Shown in pieces: positions 35,885 through 46,981 of a stretch of 64,000 bases of DNA; position 1 is the first letter of the stretch, and every line of letters begins with the position of its first letter. The stretch lies in NCBI GenBank assembly GCA_958295665.1, contig OY282560.1, positions 88,326,311 to 88,390,310 of the forward strand, written 5' to 3'. The notes beneath the pieces were generated by a model that did not search any database, was not told the DNA's origin, and worked only from the letters and a program-made list of their open reading frames with translations. The DNA is from Tipula vernalis (lineage: Eukaryota; Arthropoda; Insecta; Diptera; Tipulidae). A program made the translations under genes and the position numbers.

Positions 35885-37016
35885 TGTTGAAATGCTCACC
35901 CATCTCATTTAGAGATGAGTGACAACTCAACGCCACCCGTGACGCCAAAGACACCGATTCTAACGACCGGATCGCCGCTTGACTGTCCACATAGATTGTG
36001 ATATCGTCTGAGGATAACACATTATGCTTCAACTACGTTATGACCTCCTCAATCGCTACGACTTCAGCTTGGTACACGCTGCAGTAATCAGGGAGACGAA
36101 TAGAAATATTTACATTTAATTTGTCACAGAATACTCCAGCTCCTACTTTGCCGTCTAGCTTGGAGCCATCTGTGAAGAATTGCAACGCTTCGGTTTCCGA
36201 TAACGGTCCATCCCTCCAGGATTCCCTTGAAGGAAAGGAGGTCCGAAATCGCTTCTCGAAGCGTAGAGTAGGTTTAATGTAGTCAAGATTCGCCAGCTCA
36301 TCCTTCAACGATCTGACGATAGTAGAGTGTCCTATACTAAGACACCTCCACTGAGAGACGGCTGCAAGTCGTACAGCCGTATTTGCCGCCATCTGTTTGC
36401 CAAAAATGTCGACCGGAAGAAGGTGCAACATAACCTCTAAGGCACTTGTCGGTGTCGACCTCAATGCCCCGCTAACAAGCATACAGGCCGTTCTTTGCAC
36501 TCTCTCAATCTTACTTTTGTAAGTTACCTTGTCCAGAGCTGGCCACCAAACACCCACCCCGTACATGAGTACAGGTCTCACTACGGCGGTGTAGAGCCAG
36601 TGTACCAGCTCCGGCTTCAGGCCCCATCTATGACCAATGGCGTTCCTACAGGAGTACAAAGCAATAGTAGCTTTGTTTATTCTCTCCAACATGTTGGGCT
36701 TCCAACTAAGCTTACTGTCCAAGATAATGCCCAGATATCTAGCTCTATCAGTAAAAGCAAGTCTCGTGCCATTTAAGGTAGGAGGGACAACTACCGGGAT
36801 TTTGTATTTCTTAGTAAAGAGTACCAGCTCTGTCTTGGACGGGTTAATACCAAGTCCACATTTGCCAGCCCATTTCGTAACGATGGTAAGCACATTCTGC
36901 ATTACGTCTACAATCGTGCCCAGGAATTTCCCGGTAACAGCTAAAGCTACGTCATCTGCGGACGCGATAACTTCAATACCCTCTCTCTCCAATTCAAGTA
37001 GTAACCCGTTTACCAC
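35885..37016 (-). pseudogene. LINE copy B reverse transcriptase C-part and partial RNase H
   Basis: The 327-codon frame 37016-36033 starts MVNGLLLELEREGIEV and has SADDVALAVTG. The motif C tyrosine of copy A (YTDD) is Ser-Ala here, but the two aspartates stay. It continues through LGIILDSKLSWKPNMLERIN, VRPVLMYGVGVWWPALDKVT and into RNase H: FFTDGSKLDGKVGAGVF and YQAEVVAIEE. A stop replaces the Trp codon of copy A's EVMTWL. The frame resumes at 36032 with IYVDSQAAIRSLES and is cut off after EHFNI. Confidence 0.9.
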
Positions 37017-37816
37017 TATGTTCCAGAGAAGAGGGGACAGAACCGCCCCCCCGGCGGAGTTCCCCTAGTTACTCGCCTCTTGAAGGTGGAGTCCCCCAAC
37101 TTCGAGCTAACAATCCTGCTTCCCAGCCTATAATTGATTAACCCTATCAAAGGAACGTCCACCTCCAAAAATGATAATGCCGCCTTGATTGCCCCCGCTT
37201 TCACATTATTAAAGGCGCCTTCTATATCCAGGAAGGCCACCAAACAGAATTCCTTCAAATTAATCGATTTCTCAATCGTAGACACCAAGGCGTGCAGAGC
37301 AGTGTCCACAGATCTACCCTTTGTGTACGCATGCTGAGACGATGCCCACTTCCTGGTACCTATTTTATCTCTGATGTATACATCCAGCAGCCTTTCCAAG
37401 GTTTTCAAAAGAAAGGATGATAGAGTTATTGGTCTTAGGTCCTTAGGATAGACATGTGAGCTTTTCCCCGCTTTCGGTATGAACACCACATTGACCTCCG
37501 TCCAGTACCTAGGAATATAGCCCAGCTTCAAACACCCTTTGAATATAGCTTCCAGGTAGGGAAGAATAATTACTGAGTTGTTTTGAAGTTCCGCTGGTAT
37601 AATTTGATCCGGACCAGCCGATTTAAATGGTTTAAAACCCCTCAGTGCCCATAGGATCCGTTTTCTGGTTACGATGTCCTCGGTGGTTACTGACAGTGAT
37701 TCCTGATGATTGCTACGCACCAACAGGTCTTCAAAGCTCCCTGGGAAGTGTGTCTCGAAGAGAAGCTCCAGAGGTTCTCCACTAGAAGCTGTCCAAGATC
37801 CGTCCGGTTTTATCAA
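37016..37816 (-). pseudogene. LINE copy B reverse transcriptase N-part
   Basis: The 266-codon frame gives RILWALRGFKPFKSAGPDQI, VVFIPKAGKSSHVYPKDLRP, QHAYTKGRSVDTALHALV, LVAFLDIEGAFNNVKAGAIK (RT motif A) and TRGTPPGGRF (start of motif B). A frameshift in a C-run near 37050-37060 breaks motif B, at the same C-rich site where copy A is also broken. Another frameshift at about 37813 separates it from the endonuclease frame. Confidence 0.9.
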
Positions 37817-38934
37817 AAACTGGGACTAGATGTACTTTTGGAAAGAATCTTCCTAAGGCGGGAGGTTTCGGATACCTCTTCCATATTATCACAGAAGATT
37901 CTCAAAGACCTCCTTTGTGCCTTTCTTAATTCTTTCTTATAAATTCCGAGTTTCTCCTTATAGGAGTCACAATCCTGAGCCTCCCTTGTATTTTTGGCTC
38001 TATTAAAGGCTATCCTACAAGCCTTACGATAGGTTCCCAGTTCCCTGGACCACCATACCGGTTTTTGCCTACCCCTAGGCTTAGCCAGTGGGCAGGCAGC
38101 GCGAAAAGATCGGTTGCATGCGCTAGTAACGCTAGCCACCATGTCCTCCAGCTCCCCAACGGTCGTCGGGGGCTCCATATCCCTCGTCGGTAACATTTCC
38201 TTCAATAATTCCCCATATTTGCTCCAGTTGGTCCTTCTAGGGTTCCTGAAGGGTTTCCGGGTAGCAGGGTGAATATCGAGGCTATAGGTTAAATATCGAT
38301 GATCAGAAAAGGAGTGTTCCTTATCCACCCTCCAATTTTTAACCATATGAAGAATATTATTTGAGGCAAGGGTCACGTCTTGAACCTCCTGCCTGTTACT
38401 AGTAATAAATGTGGGTTCCCGCCCAATATTACACACTGAAAGGTTAGTACTCATCAAATAATCAAAAAACGACTCACCTCTTTCATTAATGTCTGTGCTT
38501 CCCCAGATAGTGTGATGCGCATTAGCATCAACTCCCAGTACCACACCTACCTTTGATTGTTCCGCTTTACGGATCAGCTCCTCCAGGTTATCCGGAGGAA
38601 CCTCCTTCTCCCGGTCCATGTAGGCTGAAACTAGCCAGAATCTACAAGTGCCTACTTCCAGGCTAACTGCAGTAGTGTCACCATTGCTGTATTGAGAGAG
38701 ATGGAAAAGATTAATATTATTTTTCCCAAGAATACAAGATCTGATCTTCCCAGACTTACTAGAGGATATAATTTTATACCCCTTGGTTCTGAGGCCACAG
38801 ATCCTGTTGTTGTTAATCCAAGGTTCTTGGATTAATATCACATCCTCACCCGAACTAGTCAGCCTGAGGAGTAGAGCTGCCGAAGCAGCCTTAGAATGGT
38901 GAAGGTTAATTTGTGTTATCTTAATCATAACCAT
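37813..38934 (-). pseudogene. LINE copy B endonuclease
   Basis: A 373-codon frame that looks intact. It starts MVMIKITQINLHHSKAAS and has DVILIQEPWINNNRICGLRT (Glu), GVVLGVDANAHHTIWGSTDI (Asp/Asn box), CNIGREPTFITSN and HSFSDHRYLTYSLD (SDH box). The Asp-Asn and SDH residues lost in copy A are all kept. After residue about 240 the linker contains PVWWSRELGTYRKACRIAFN. The preceding ORF1 stop lies 47 bases upstream, so ORF2 could start by reinitiation. Confidence 0.92.
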
Positions 38935-38981
38935 TTAACCTCTACCTATCTCTATGGTATATTCCTGCTACCGTAGGAATA

Positions 38982-40292
38982 TTATTTCTCGGTATTTTGG
39001 GATGCACCGGATCCGCCCGTCTCGCCACCCCTCATACCCTCTGTAGAGGACTTGTCAGTGCCGACCCGTCTGGCCTGGCTGCCGACAGCCTCCTCTATCG
39101 GTACACCAGCTCCTTCGCTTATGTGCCTCTCCTTATGCGTAAAGGGAGGCCTTGTCCGACCGAGGTCGCCGGCTTCACTCTCCCCCATACCCTCAGCTTC
39201 TCCCACCATGCTGCTGGTACCCCCTTCAGGCCTGGGCGGGTTGCCACCATCCTCCGGTTGGCCTCCCGTACGCGCTTCCGCCCCATCCTTTTTATAAACG
39301 TTGAGAGTAATTGACCCGAAACCGAAGTCAATTACTCCCTTCGTTTTGTGCAGGAGGGCAAGGGACTCCTTATTTATTACCATAATTGATAATTTCGAGC
39401 CCCCCTTCGCCTCCTCCTGCTTGACGATCTTCCAATTTCCAGTCGGAAGATTCGGGTTACTGGCCTGAATGATTTCCAAAGCCTCGTCAGGGCTAGCCGG
39501 TTCGGATGGCAGCCAGACACGTGCCCTCGGCCTGCTGGGAATTTCCTCCCGACTAACTGCCGCAAGCTTTGCGCCTGGCCACACCTCCCCTACTTTGGCT
39601 ATAGCCTTTTTATATAGATCCACAGATCTAGAGTCCAAGCATACAGTCATCTTCACACGCCCTTGATACCACCCCGCATCTCTGCAGGATGGGGGAGGTC
39701 CCGGATTTTCACCCAGGACCTTTAAAAAGACGAGGTTGAGTGCATTATACACCAACCTACATTTTTCGGCCGTGATGCTCCCATCTTCTTGACTTTCGTC
39801 AATGACGGCTAGCATCAACACATGCTCCCTCAGGACATCGCTGAACAGCTTTGTTCCTGAGTTAGAGCTCGGCTTCCTTTCAGTCACCAACTTGGCCCGC
39901 TTGCTGTTGACTAGTTCCACCTCGTCCTGGGACCGCTGTCTTTTCGACACATGGTCCCTTTCCGAGCCTCCGCAGCCCACAGTGCTCCTTGCCCAAGCTA
40001 CTGATGTTCTTTACTCTTCCGTAAGCTGCCCCTCGGGGGTCGCAGCCCACTTCTCGAGAATTCGTAATGCCGAGCGGCGATTCCTGTATCGCCTTTTCGC
40101 CGGAGGAATGTCTCTCGTCCCACTCCCCTGTGCTGCGTTGGTACCGCTAACTCCCGGGTCTTTTGCCCTAGAGCCAACCTCCTTTGCAACTTTAGAGGCC
40201 CCACCCGTCTGGTTCGAGGTACCCTCATTCACTGATACCGGCTTTTGAGGAGAGCCGGTGCCTTTTGTTTTTTCGTTGTTCGATCTTTCCAT
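38982..40292 (-). pseudogene. LINE copy B ORF1 (DUF4780-type RNA-binding protein)
   Basis: One reading frame from MERSNNEKTKGTGSPQKPVS to the stop at 38982 (436 codons), broken only by a TAA at 40013-40011. The N-terminal third is low-complexity and basic. From about residue 150 it has a folded domain with NALNLVFLKVLGENPGPPPS, GWYQGRVKMTVCLDSRSVDL, SREEIPSRPRARVWLP and GNWKIVKQEEAKGGSKLSIM, resembling DUF4780 proteins of insect non-LTR elements. The C-terminus is Gly/Glu-rich. It probably binds element RNA. No CCHC knuckle is visible. Confidence 0.85.
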
Positions 40293-40905
40293 CTGATTCT
40301 AACGAGTATCGGAGAAATAGAGGTCCGCCTGCGCAGAGATCCGAATACGCAGGTAAGGCTAAATACAACTGGAGGTCGCCAGATATCCAGAGGGCTCCGT
40401 TAGCGACTGGGCTTTGTTAAATGGGCCCCCAGCCTAGTTGATCATCAGCACGGGTCGCTTAACACCTTAATCCAGCCCATTCGACTCGCTAGCACCGCGG
40501 CCTCCCAGCACCCCTTCCTTCCGCCCACATTCTCTCCCCCTTTCACCTATTCACATGGAGAGCCCAATCCAATGGGATCCATTCCATTCCCCGGGTCACC
40601 TGTTTATAGGGGTACCCCCACTCATCACCCGCGGAGACTCCGGAGGTGCAGAGAGGACACGACGCCCAGTCCGCCGTGGTTATTGGTCGATGGTTTTCTG
40701 GCGCCATCTGTTCGCCTTTCCATGCTGGGCATCATAGGCACTCAGAATTTAATGAACTGAGGTTAACCACTCCCCAGTTCCCTGAGACTCTCCCACCAGC
40801 TGGACTGCGGTTTGGGGCGGCTTATTTAATTCACCGCTAGCCTACCTATCGATAGGCCGTCCACTATCCACCACCTGTGACCCCCCGATAGCTGCAGTAC
40901 GCCAC
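40293..40905 (-). promoter_or_regulatory. LINE copy B 5' leader / presumed internal promoter
   Basis: A GC-rich block between ORF1 and the AT-rich flank that begins near 40910. It contains the word set shared with the short retroposon (GGCTAAATA, AACTGGAGG, TATCCAGAG at about 40361-40392). LINEs of this group carry their promoter inside the 5' leader; no specific promoter element can be named from sequence alone. Confidence 0.55.
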
Positions 40906-41815
40906 GGGTGATTTGTATGAAAAATCCATTTTTTTTTTGTTCATCTATTCCCCTTATATTAAGTTAGAATTTGATGCTGACGGTTTGTGTATCTAGGAAT
41001 GCTTTGATGTAAAAAAAACCATTTAGTTTTTATTGTTGTTAAATAGTGGTTGTGCGTAGTTTGTTTATTTCTAGTCTATTGTATTTTAAAGTCTTTGATA
41101 AATAGTAAGTAAGATCTTACATCATTGATTTCGTTTTTATAATTTTATACTGTATTTTTCTCATAGCCATACAAAGAAAAAGTAAATTTGTACAATTTTA
41201 TTTTAATTATATTAATCAAATTACTAAATTTAAGTTATTGGTTTTAAAATATGTTATACTCAAAGGTTTGATTTAAATATATAAACCTAAAAATATGTTC
41301 TGTTACGAGTATTTTTCATTCATAAAATTTTAATCAAAAATGTTCAATTTTACATGGGTTCTTATGGGAAATCGTAAAATGTATCCCTCTTAAATTAAGA
41401 TTCTTTTAAAATTGGTCTCAACCTGACGGCTTGTATATTTAGGAATGCTTTGCTTAAATAGACATTTTCCTAGAAACGGGTTTTCTATTTATGAATAAAA
41501 AACATAAACTAACTCAAATTTATAACTAAAACAATAAATGTTCAATAATTTAACAATTTTAATTGAGATAGACCATTTAAATCAAAATATATAGTCCTGC
41601 GAACGGCTGAAATGAAAAATTCTTATTTTTCAATTAAAATAGTGAAATTATTGAATATTATGTTACTAGGAAAACGTCTGTATTTAAAGCTTAGCATACT
41701 TTAAATATGTACGTAATAAATTTGGTAGATTTAAAAAACAAAAAAAAAAAAATAAAAATTTGGTAAATAGGTAGGAGAATAAAAAATAATTTCAGTGAAT
41801 AAAAACGTTGTGAAA
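40906..41815. other. AT-rich non-coding region
   Basis: No gene seen. GGAATGCTTTG recurs near 40997 and 41440, both shortly after a CTGACGG.TTGT word, so there may be two decayed copies of a short repeat. TIRs for the Harbinger genes to the right were looked for here and not found. Confidence 0.5.
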
Positions 41816-41816
41816 A

Positions 41817-42480
41817 GTGGTTAGTATAAGTATGAGAGGAAGAAATCAAAAGATAGATTTGGCGCTTCTGTCCAAACTTAGTTTGGTCTACGTAAAGCTG
41901 AAATCACTAAACCGCAGATATTGGGTTCATCCGCTCTGGCAAAATAGAGCAGAAATGGGATCATACAAAACAAAACAAATAAGTCGGGAACGTTGTTTTA
42001 TAATTACAAACAAATATTTAGCGTTGTTTTAATGGCTGTGTGCCATGCAAATCTTCGATTTATATACGTGGATATTAGAGCATATGGTTCGAATCACGAT
42101 TCCGGTATATTCCGGCAATCAACTTTCGGGAAAATTTTTTTTAAAAATAAATTGAATTTCCCTGCTGAACGTACTTTCCCCAAGAGTAAAGATGGCAAAA
42201 AATTCCAATTCTTTTTCATTGGAGATGCTGCGTTCCAGCTACATAGAAATATGCTAAATCCTTACGGCGGCACAGGATTATCACCATCAAAAAAAAAAAA
42301 AAAATCAATTACCGGTTAGCTACAGCTAGGAACTGCATCGAAAGAGCTTTCGATATATTTGTGAGCCGCTTTATTATCCTGTATTCAAAAATAACAGCAT
42401 ATCCAAAAACAGTACACAATATAATAAAAGCCACCGTAGTACTGCATAATTATATTATAAATAAACGTCCGAAAAAAAAT
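41817..42480 (+). pseudogene. PIF/Harbinger transposase (DDE_Tnp_4), internally deleted
   Basis: Frame 41817-42032 gives LALLSKLSLVYVKLKSLNRR and YWVHPLWQNRAEMGSY, the transposase N-terminus. Frame 41993-42319 jumps to FYNYKQIFSVVLMAVCHANL, FIYVDIRAYGSNHDSGIFRQ (catalytic Asp in VDI) and FFFIGDAAFQLHRNMLNPYG (second Asp in GDAAF). After a 16-A run another frame (42302-42470) gives NYRLATARNCIERAFDIFVS and VVLHNYIIN, with the ARN...ER(A/T)F third-acid segment. About 100 residues between the N-terminus and the core are missing, and the A-run shifts the frame. It is dead. The MADF partner lies just beyond, on the other strand. Confidence 0.88.
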
Positions 42481-42481
42481 C

Positions 42482-43443
42482 TTTATTAACCGAGCACACC
42501 AGCAATATACCCTTGTATTAGATAAACGCAGCGGATTGCGCAGAAAAAATGCAACAGGCATGAGATTTGGAGATTTTCTGTATTGGACATTTCTCCACGG
42601 TAAGATGTGATGGTCCGGGTTTTTTTTTTATTGTCGTCCAAATTAGACAGGAAATGCTGGAAAAGCTCTTCATAGCTGTCTAATGACGATTCGTCGGACA
42701 ACTTTCTGCTGACGTCAAGCTATTTTCTTTATCAGAATCCGCTTGGAACGATGTTTCAGCTTGATCTGGTTCATCAACATTACCGAACGTTCTGAAAAAT
42801 TAAACATACATACATACGCTATTTATAAAGGAATTTCCCCATGCAAAAGGCGTCCAATCTTTGCCAAAATTATTCACTTTCCAACATCGAAATTATTAAC
42901 AAATAGTTCAAATCTCGAAGCACAACCTTAATCTTAGAAAATTTTATTAAAATTTATTTAATTCCATTCAAAACCCCGTTTTATATTTTGCCATCCAGAA
43001 CATAAAATAGGGGTTTTTTCGATGAAATTAAATAAAATTTAATAAAATTTTTAATAATTTTAATATTGTAAACTGAATAATTTTTGCAAAAATTGGATTG
43101 GACGGTTTAAAATGCGGATTTGCCATTTGTGCATCATCTTATAAACATATACATATGTATATATTAAATAAATTTAAAAATATAAGCTTACCTTATTGTT
43201 TGGGTATAAGGCCCTAAAAAACTCATCTCCTCGGCGAATTTAAACTTTTTCGTCTTGAGCCTCGCTGAGCTACTTGGAAAGTTTTTTTCAGCTTTATGGC
43301 CTTTGAACATGAGTTTCGTAGTTGGCATTTTGGCAACCTTCTCCCATGCATTGGCGATGGATAACTTATTTTTGTAAAGCTTACATTTTTTATTGTATAT
43401 AAAAAATAAAATGTTTTACGCATTCTATTAATGTCGCCTCCAT
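42482..43443 (-). pseudogene. Harbinger MADF partner protein, two exons
   Basis: The minus strand start codon at 43443 gives MEATLIECVKH. After a frameshift in a T-run come IYNKKCKLYKNKLSIANAWE and KVAKMPTTKLMFKGHKAEKN, a MADF-type DNA-binding domain with the conserved Trp. Exon 1 ends at 43192 (donor GTAAGC). Exon 2 begins at 42791 (acceptor TTTTTCAG). The phase fits, giving R-TFGNVDEPDQAETSFQA and DSDKENSLTSAE, then a stop near 42680 with the remaining tail in another frame (DSYEELFQHFLSNLDDN). In active PIF/Harbinger elements this protein helps the transposase reach DNA. The two genes face each other here. Confidence 0.8.
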
Positions 43444-45260
43444 TATGTAAATATTTTTTGGTAATACCTAAACCAAATTACAAACAAATTGATGACAAAA
43501 TTAAAACAAAAATTAAAGAAGACAAATAAAACATTAGAAAAATACGTAACACAAATAAATTCTAAGTCGTTTCGATTTAGGCTAAACGTAAACATAAACA
43601 AAAGAAAAAAAAAAGGTAAACGATAAAAGTTTGTTAACTTTTTCCTTAATGCAACCACCAACATAACGAGCAAGAAATTTTTTTTTTTTCTCAAAATAAA
43701 TTTCATACAAACCTGGAAGGTTTTTCATTGTGAATGCTCTGTCAGCTTTCTCGAATAAATCAACTACTTACTTATATTCATGATTCTTTATCACCCAAAT
43801 TTTTGTTTAGTGATACTTTATCGATGTGAAGGAAAGGAAAAGTACGAAAAAAAAAGAGATCGCCATAGAAAAAGTGTAATCAAAAAGCGAAACAGAGTAA
43901 AATTTTATTCTTGTACCAAGAGATATAAACTCTATCGAATTCGAATCGAAAGTGATGATACAACATCCCACCTCTTATTAGTTTTAGATTAGTAAAATTT
44001 TTATATTGCTATAGATAAGAGCTGCTGGACATTTTGTCAACAAAGTTTTATACAGGCTGAAAATTTGTTGATATTTAGTTTTTTAGTTTTTTTTTAGATA
44101 TTTAGTTTTGTATACCGCTTAAATTTTTTATAACATGTAAGTTAACACCATCAGTAATGTTGAATAAGCACAACGTGCTTAGTTGACACCAATGATAACA
44201 CCGATTCAGCACAACGTGACTACCGAGACACGCGAAGACCAAATAGGCTGATCTACCATAAATATAATGCAATTTAATATACCTTTTTCAATTTCTTAGA
44301 ATAAGAATTTTTTATATTACTTTTTGCAAAGTAAGATAATTTTATTTTTATATAAAACCATTTAATTTGTAATATAAGTTTAGTTTAAGTTTGGATTTTA
44401 ATAAATAAAGTGTTTTTTTATAAACCGAATTCCATTCTAACTCATTAAGTTGTATTTTAGACCTTTTAAAGCTACCCAGGTCGATCTATCGGGACTGTTA
44501 AAATGGCCTATAAAACCTCAATAATGCTATATTACGTTCGCCTTCAAGCGGTACACTTACCTTTGAATTGCCTACGTTTTAATAGAACTTTTTTTGTACT
44601 GTTTCGACACCATTCTTAAGGACGAAAAAACTATTTTTTCACAAATTTGCAGCCGGTACTAACTCCCTGAATAAATCGTTCACCAGCTCTCCTAAAATAA
44701 GACTCTAAAAGACAATTCCTCGATAAAGTCTTAACACTAACTGGAAAACATGAAAATCAGCACGAGAGTAATAAATTCAATCATGAGTTTTGTTTTATTT
44801 TCTCCCCAAACAAAAGCATACTTACGAGAAAATCGATATCATCCAGTGTTGTCTTGTAAACTATATGACCCTGACCTTGTGATATATTAATTGGTATTTC
44901 GTTGTGTCATAACATTTTAATTTTATATTTTTTTTTTATTACTAAACTATAATTTCAGTTTTAATTGGATTACAAACAAAATGCCGATTAAAAGGGGAAA
45001 GTCTTTATTGTTTTGTAATTCCTCTTACTCCCATATTCGAATTTTGATCATAATTTCGTGGGAAAAATATTGTTTAATTCGTTGGAAAAACGCGACTTAT
45101 CCTTCCCAACCGAACCACAACACAAATAATTTCTACACGCCAATTGCATGTCAATAATAAATAATAATTTTGATATACATAAGTGTTAAATTAAAATTAA
45201 TTTTAATGTTTATTCATACAATATCATTTCGTTTTTTTTTTGTTTATTTATTTATTACAG
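43444..45260. other. AT-rich non-coding region upstream of the phosphatase exons
   Basis: No gene supported. The CACAACGTG word occurs twice near 44170-44220. The end of the stretch is the pyrimidine tract and TTATTACAG acceptor of the first phosphatase exon in the window. Confidence 0.6.
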
Positions 45261-45425
45261 ACCGCAATTAAAGTTGAAACAAATACGTGTCGACATGCGA
45301 CCCGTAAAAATAATGCAGAAAAAAATCAAAATCAAAAATGCATTCCATACGATTACAATCGTGTCGTGCTAGAAAAAATTGATGGTGTACCAGATTCAGA
45401 TTATGTAAATGCATCGTACGTTGAT
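45261..45425 (+). CDS. Receptor-type protein tyrosine phosphatase, exon a of the PTP domain
   Basis: The exon lies between a TTATTACAG acceptor and a GTAAGT donor and is 165 bp (55 codons, phase 0 at both ends). It encodes the beginning of a PTP domain: AEKNQNQKCIPYDYNRVVL and DSDYVNASYVD. In active PTPs the first part reads NxxKNRY and the Tyr stacks on the substrate phosphotyrosine. Here the motif is KNQN, so that Tyr is missing. DYVNASY is the normal DYINASY box. No upstream exon was recognised in the 45 kb to the left. The family is certain; the exact paralogue (for example Ptp36E, Ptp69D or an IA-2-like gene) is not. Confidence 0.9.
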
Positions 45426-45493
45426 GTAAGTGAATTTGCATAAAAATGTTTTTTTTTGTTTGTCGATTCATTCAACACATTTCTGTTTTGTAG

Positions 45494-45766
45494 AGTTTAC
45501 TGAAACCAAACGCGTATATTGTAACACAAGGACCAACGGAAGAGACAGTTTTAAATTTTTGGCGTATGATATGGCAAGAAAATGTCAGCTGTATTGTAAT
45601 GTTAACGAAAACGTTTGATTTTACAAAAGTTATGTGTGTACAATATTGGCCACCGTCAAAAGATAAAGACGAATGTTATGGTGACGTATTTCTAGGTATT
45701 GCAAAAGAGGAACAATTAGCTAATTTTCATATAAGAACATTTCATGTATATAAAAAAAATGGTGAT
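45494..45766 (+). CDS. Receptor-type protein tyrosine phosphatase, exon b
   Basis: A 273-bp exon (91 codons, phase 0) between TTTTGTAG and GTATGT, separated from exon a by a 68-bp intron. It carries LLKPNAYIVTQGPTEETVLN (the conserved QGP box), FWRMIWQENVSCIVMLT and VQYWPPSKDKDECYGDVFLG, then FHIRTFHVYKKNGD. These are the structural core motifs of the PTP fold, all well kept with no stop, which argues for selection on the protein. The next intron is 65 bp. Confidence 0.95.
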
Positions 45767-45831
45767 GTATGTATTTTGTTTAATCTATATGTGCAGACTG
45801 TTTAAATATTTGTTGTTTGTTTACTTTTTAG

Positions 45832-45998
45832 AAAATTATTGAAGAACGTGAATTATTGCAATTTCATTATACTGAATGGCATTCGCATACATGCCCATTT
45901 TCGAATGCAATATTAGAATTTCGGCGCCGTGTTCGATCGGTCGTGGGGAATATAATTAAGGCAAATAGTCGTGTTGGACCAATGTTGGTACATTGCAA
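45832..45998 (+). CDS. Receptor-type protein tyrosine phosphatase, exon c with altered WPD loop
   Basis: A 167-bp exon (55 codons plus 2 bases) from acceptor TTTTTAG to donor GTAAGT. It encodes LLQFHYTEWHSHTCPFSNAI, LEFRRRVRSVV and GPMLVHC, where the signature Cys is the last full codon. The WPD loop should read WPDHGxP; here it is WHSHTCP, so the general-acid Asp is a Ser. The following codon is split by the 13.2-kb intron 3. The changes fit a D2-like or pseudophosphatase domain that binds but may not hydrolyse phosphotyrosine. Confidence 0.95.
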
Positions 45999-46643
45999 GT
46001 AAGTTATTAATATTTATTTCTATAGAGCTTAATATTCGCTAAATTATAGAGTCGAAAACTTTTGAAAGAGTAGAGTATTTAAAAATTGAATCAAATTTTT
46101 AAAGCTTACCACTTGAAATCAAATTTTTAATTTTGGCAGCGCTTTATACAACAATTGATGCTAAAATTGACTGTTATTTATATACTATACCTCACTTATT
46201 TTGAATTAAATCGATAAGGAACTATATAAATTATAATAAGTTTAAGTTCTTTAATTAAAATACAAAGAATAATTAAAAACCGTGTAAAAAGAGTTGGGCG
46301 TATTGTCCTTTTGCTGGATTTTCGATAGTGGGTAGAATAATACGTTTCCTTCAATTTGGGTATTGTGGCACTTTTCTCAGTGCACTTTATCCCCATTTTT
46401 TGTTCTGAGCACTAAGTCCCTTTCATTACCCCAGAAAACAACATTGGTACTAGGATTGATGGCGCTACGTCATGGCATATAAATGTTGACATTCGAGTAT
46501 AACTCCCGGAAATGGGAAAATTTTATTTTGAAAAAAAGCAATAAAATTGTTCAAATAAGCGTTAATTAAACGCTTAAAAAGTACAAGTCCCTCATTCCAG
46601 AGCTACAGTTTTACCCCTTGAGAAGACATCACGATTATTTGAG
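45999..46643. other. Start of phosphatase intron 3
   Basis: GTAAGT donor followed by AT-rich sequence. Part of the stretch from about 46400 could be the decayed leader or LTR of the BEL/Pao copy that begins at 46644; no LTR was delimited. Confidence 0.6.
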
Positions 46644-46980
46644 ATGTCTATTGTGGATCATAAAGAAATGCCAACAATAGAGGACTTCCTCAGTTTTCTA
46701 GAACGCCGATTCCAAGCATTAGAGGCAACTAAACCAAAACCAATAATTCGCAGTCCTGGAGTTCTCGCTCCACAAAAAGCAAGGGTCAATACATGTCACA
46801 CACAAACCAAAAAGACATGTGCGTTGTGTAAGTAGGTACATGATTTGAAGGACTGTACGAAATTCCAAGGAATGTCTACTTTAGAGCGATCTAAAATTAT
46901 TGCTCACCATCAACTTTGCAACATGTGTCTTGAGGCGAAACACCATCCATGCCCCTATCCGATGTTTGGTATGTAAGGGA
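46644..46980 (+). pseudogene. BEL/Pao copy 2 gag zinc-knuckle region
   Basis: The 63-codon frame 46644-46835 gives IEDFLSFLERRFQALEA and ends in TCALCK. Past one stop the same frame continues VHDLKDCTKFQGMSTLERSK and HHQLCNMCLEAKH. This makes the C.LC..HxLxxC and C.xCLxxxH pattern of Pao gag zinc fingers. One stop codon is the visible lesion before the frame change near 46900. Confidence 0.82.
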
Positions 46981-46981
46981 A

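Larger units (their letters stand above)
35882..40905 (-). mobile_element. Non-LTR retrotransposon copy B (LOA/I-like), 3'-truncated
   Basis: Same family as copy A, with only a few mismatches per 60 bases where both exist. On the minus strand: a GC-rich leader (40905-40293), ORF1 (40292-38982), and ORF2 with endonuclease, RT and the first part of RNase H (38934-35885). Homology with copy A ends at 35882, inside the RNase H domain, so the last RNase H box, the C-terminal tail, the 3' UTR and the TTAGG tail are missing. Few lesions: one stop in ORF1, two frameshifts and one stop in ORF2. It is the best-preserved element in the window. Confidence 0.92.

Noticed and set aside
44150..44225. Repeated CACAACGTG words as a regulatory array
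   Set aside because: Only two copies, with no further spacing pattern or known factor to support a site.
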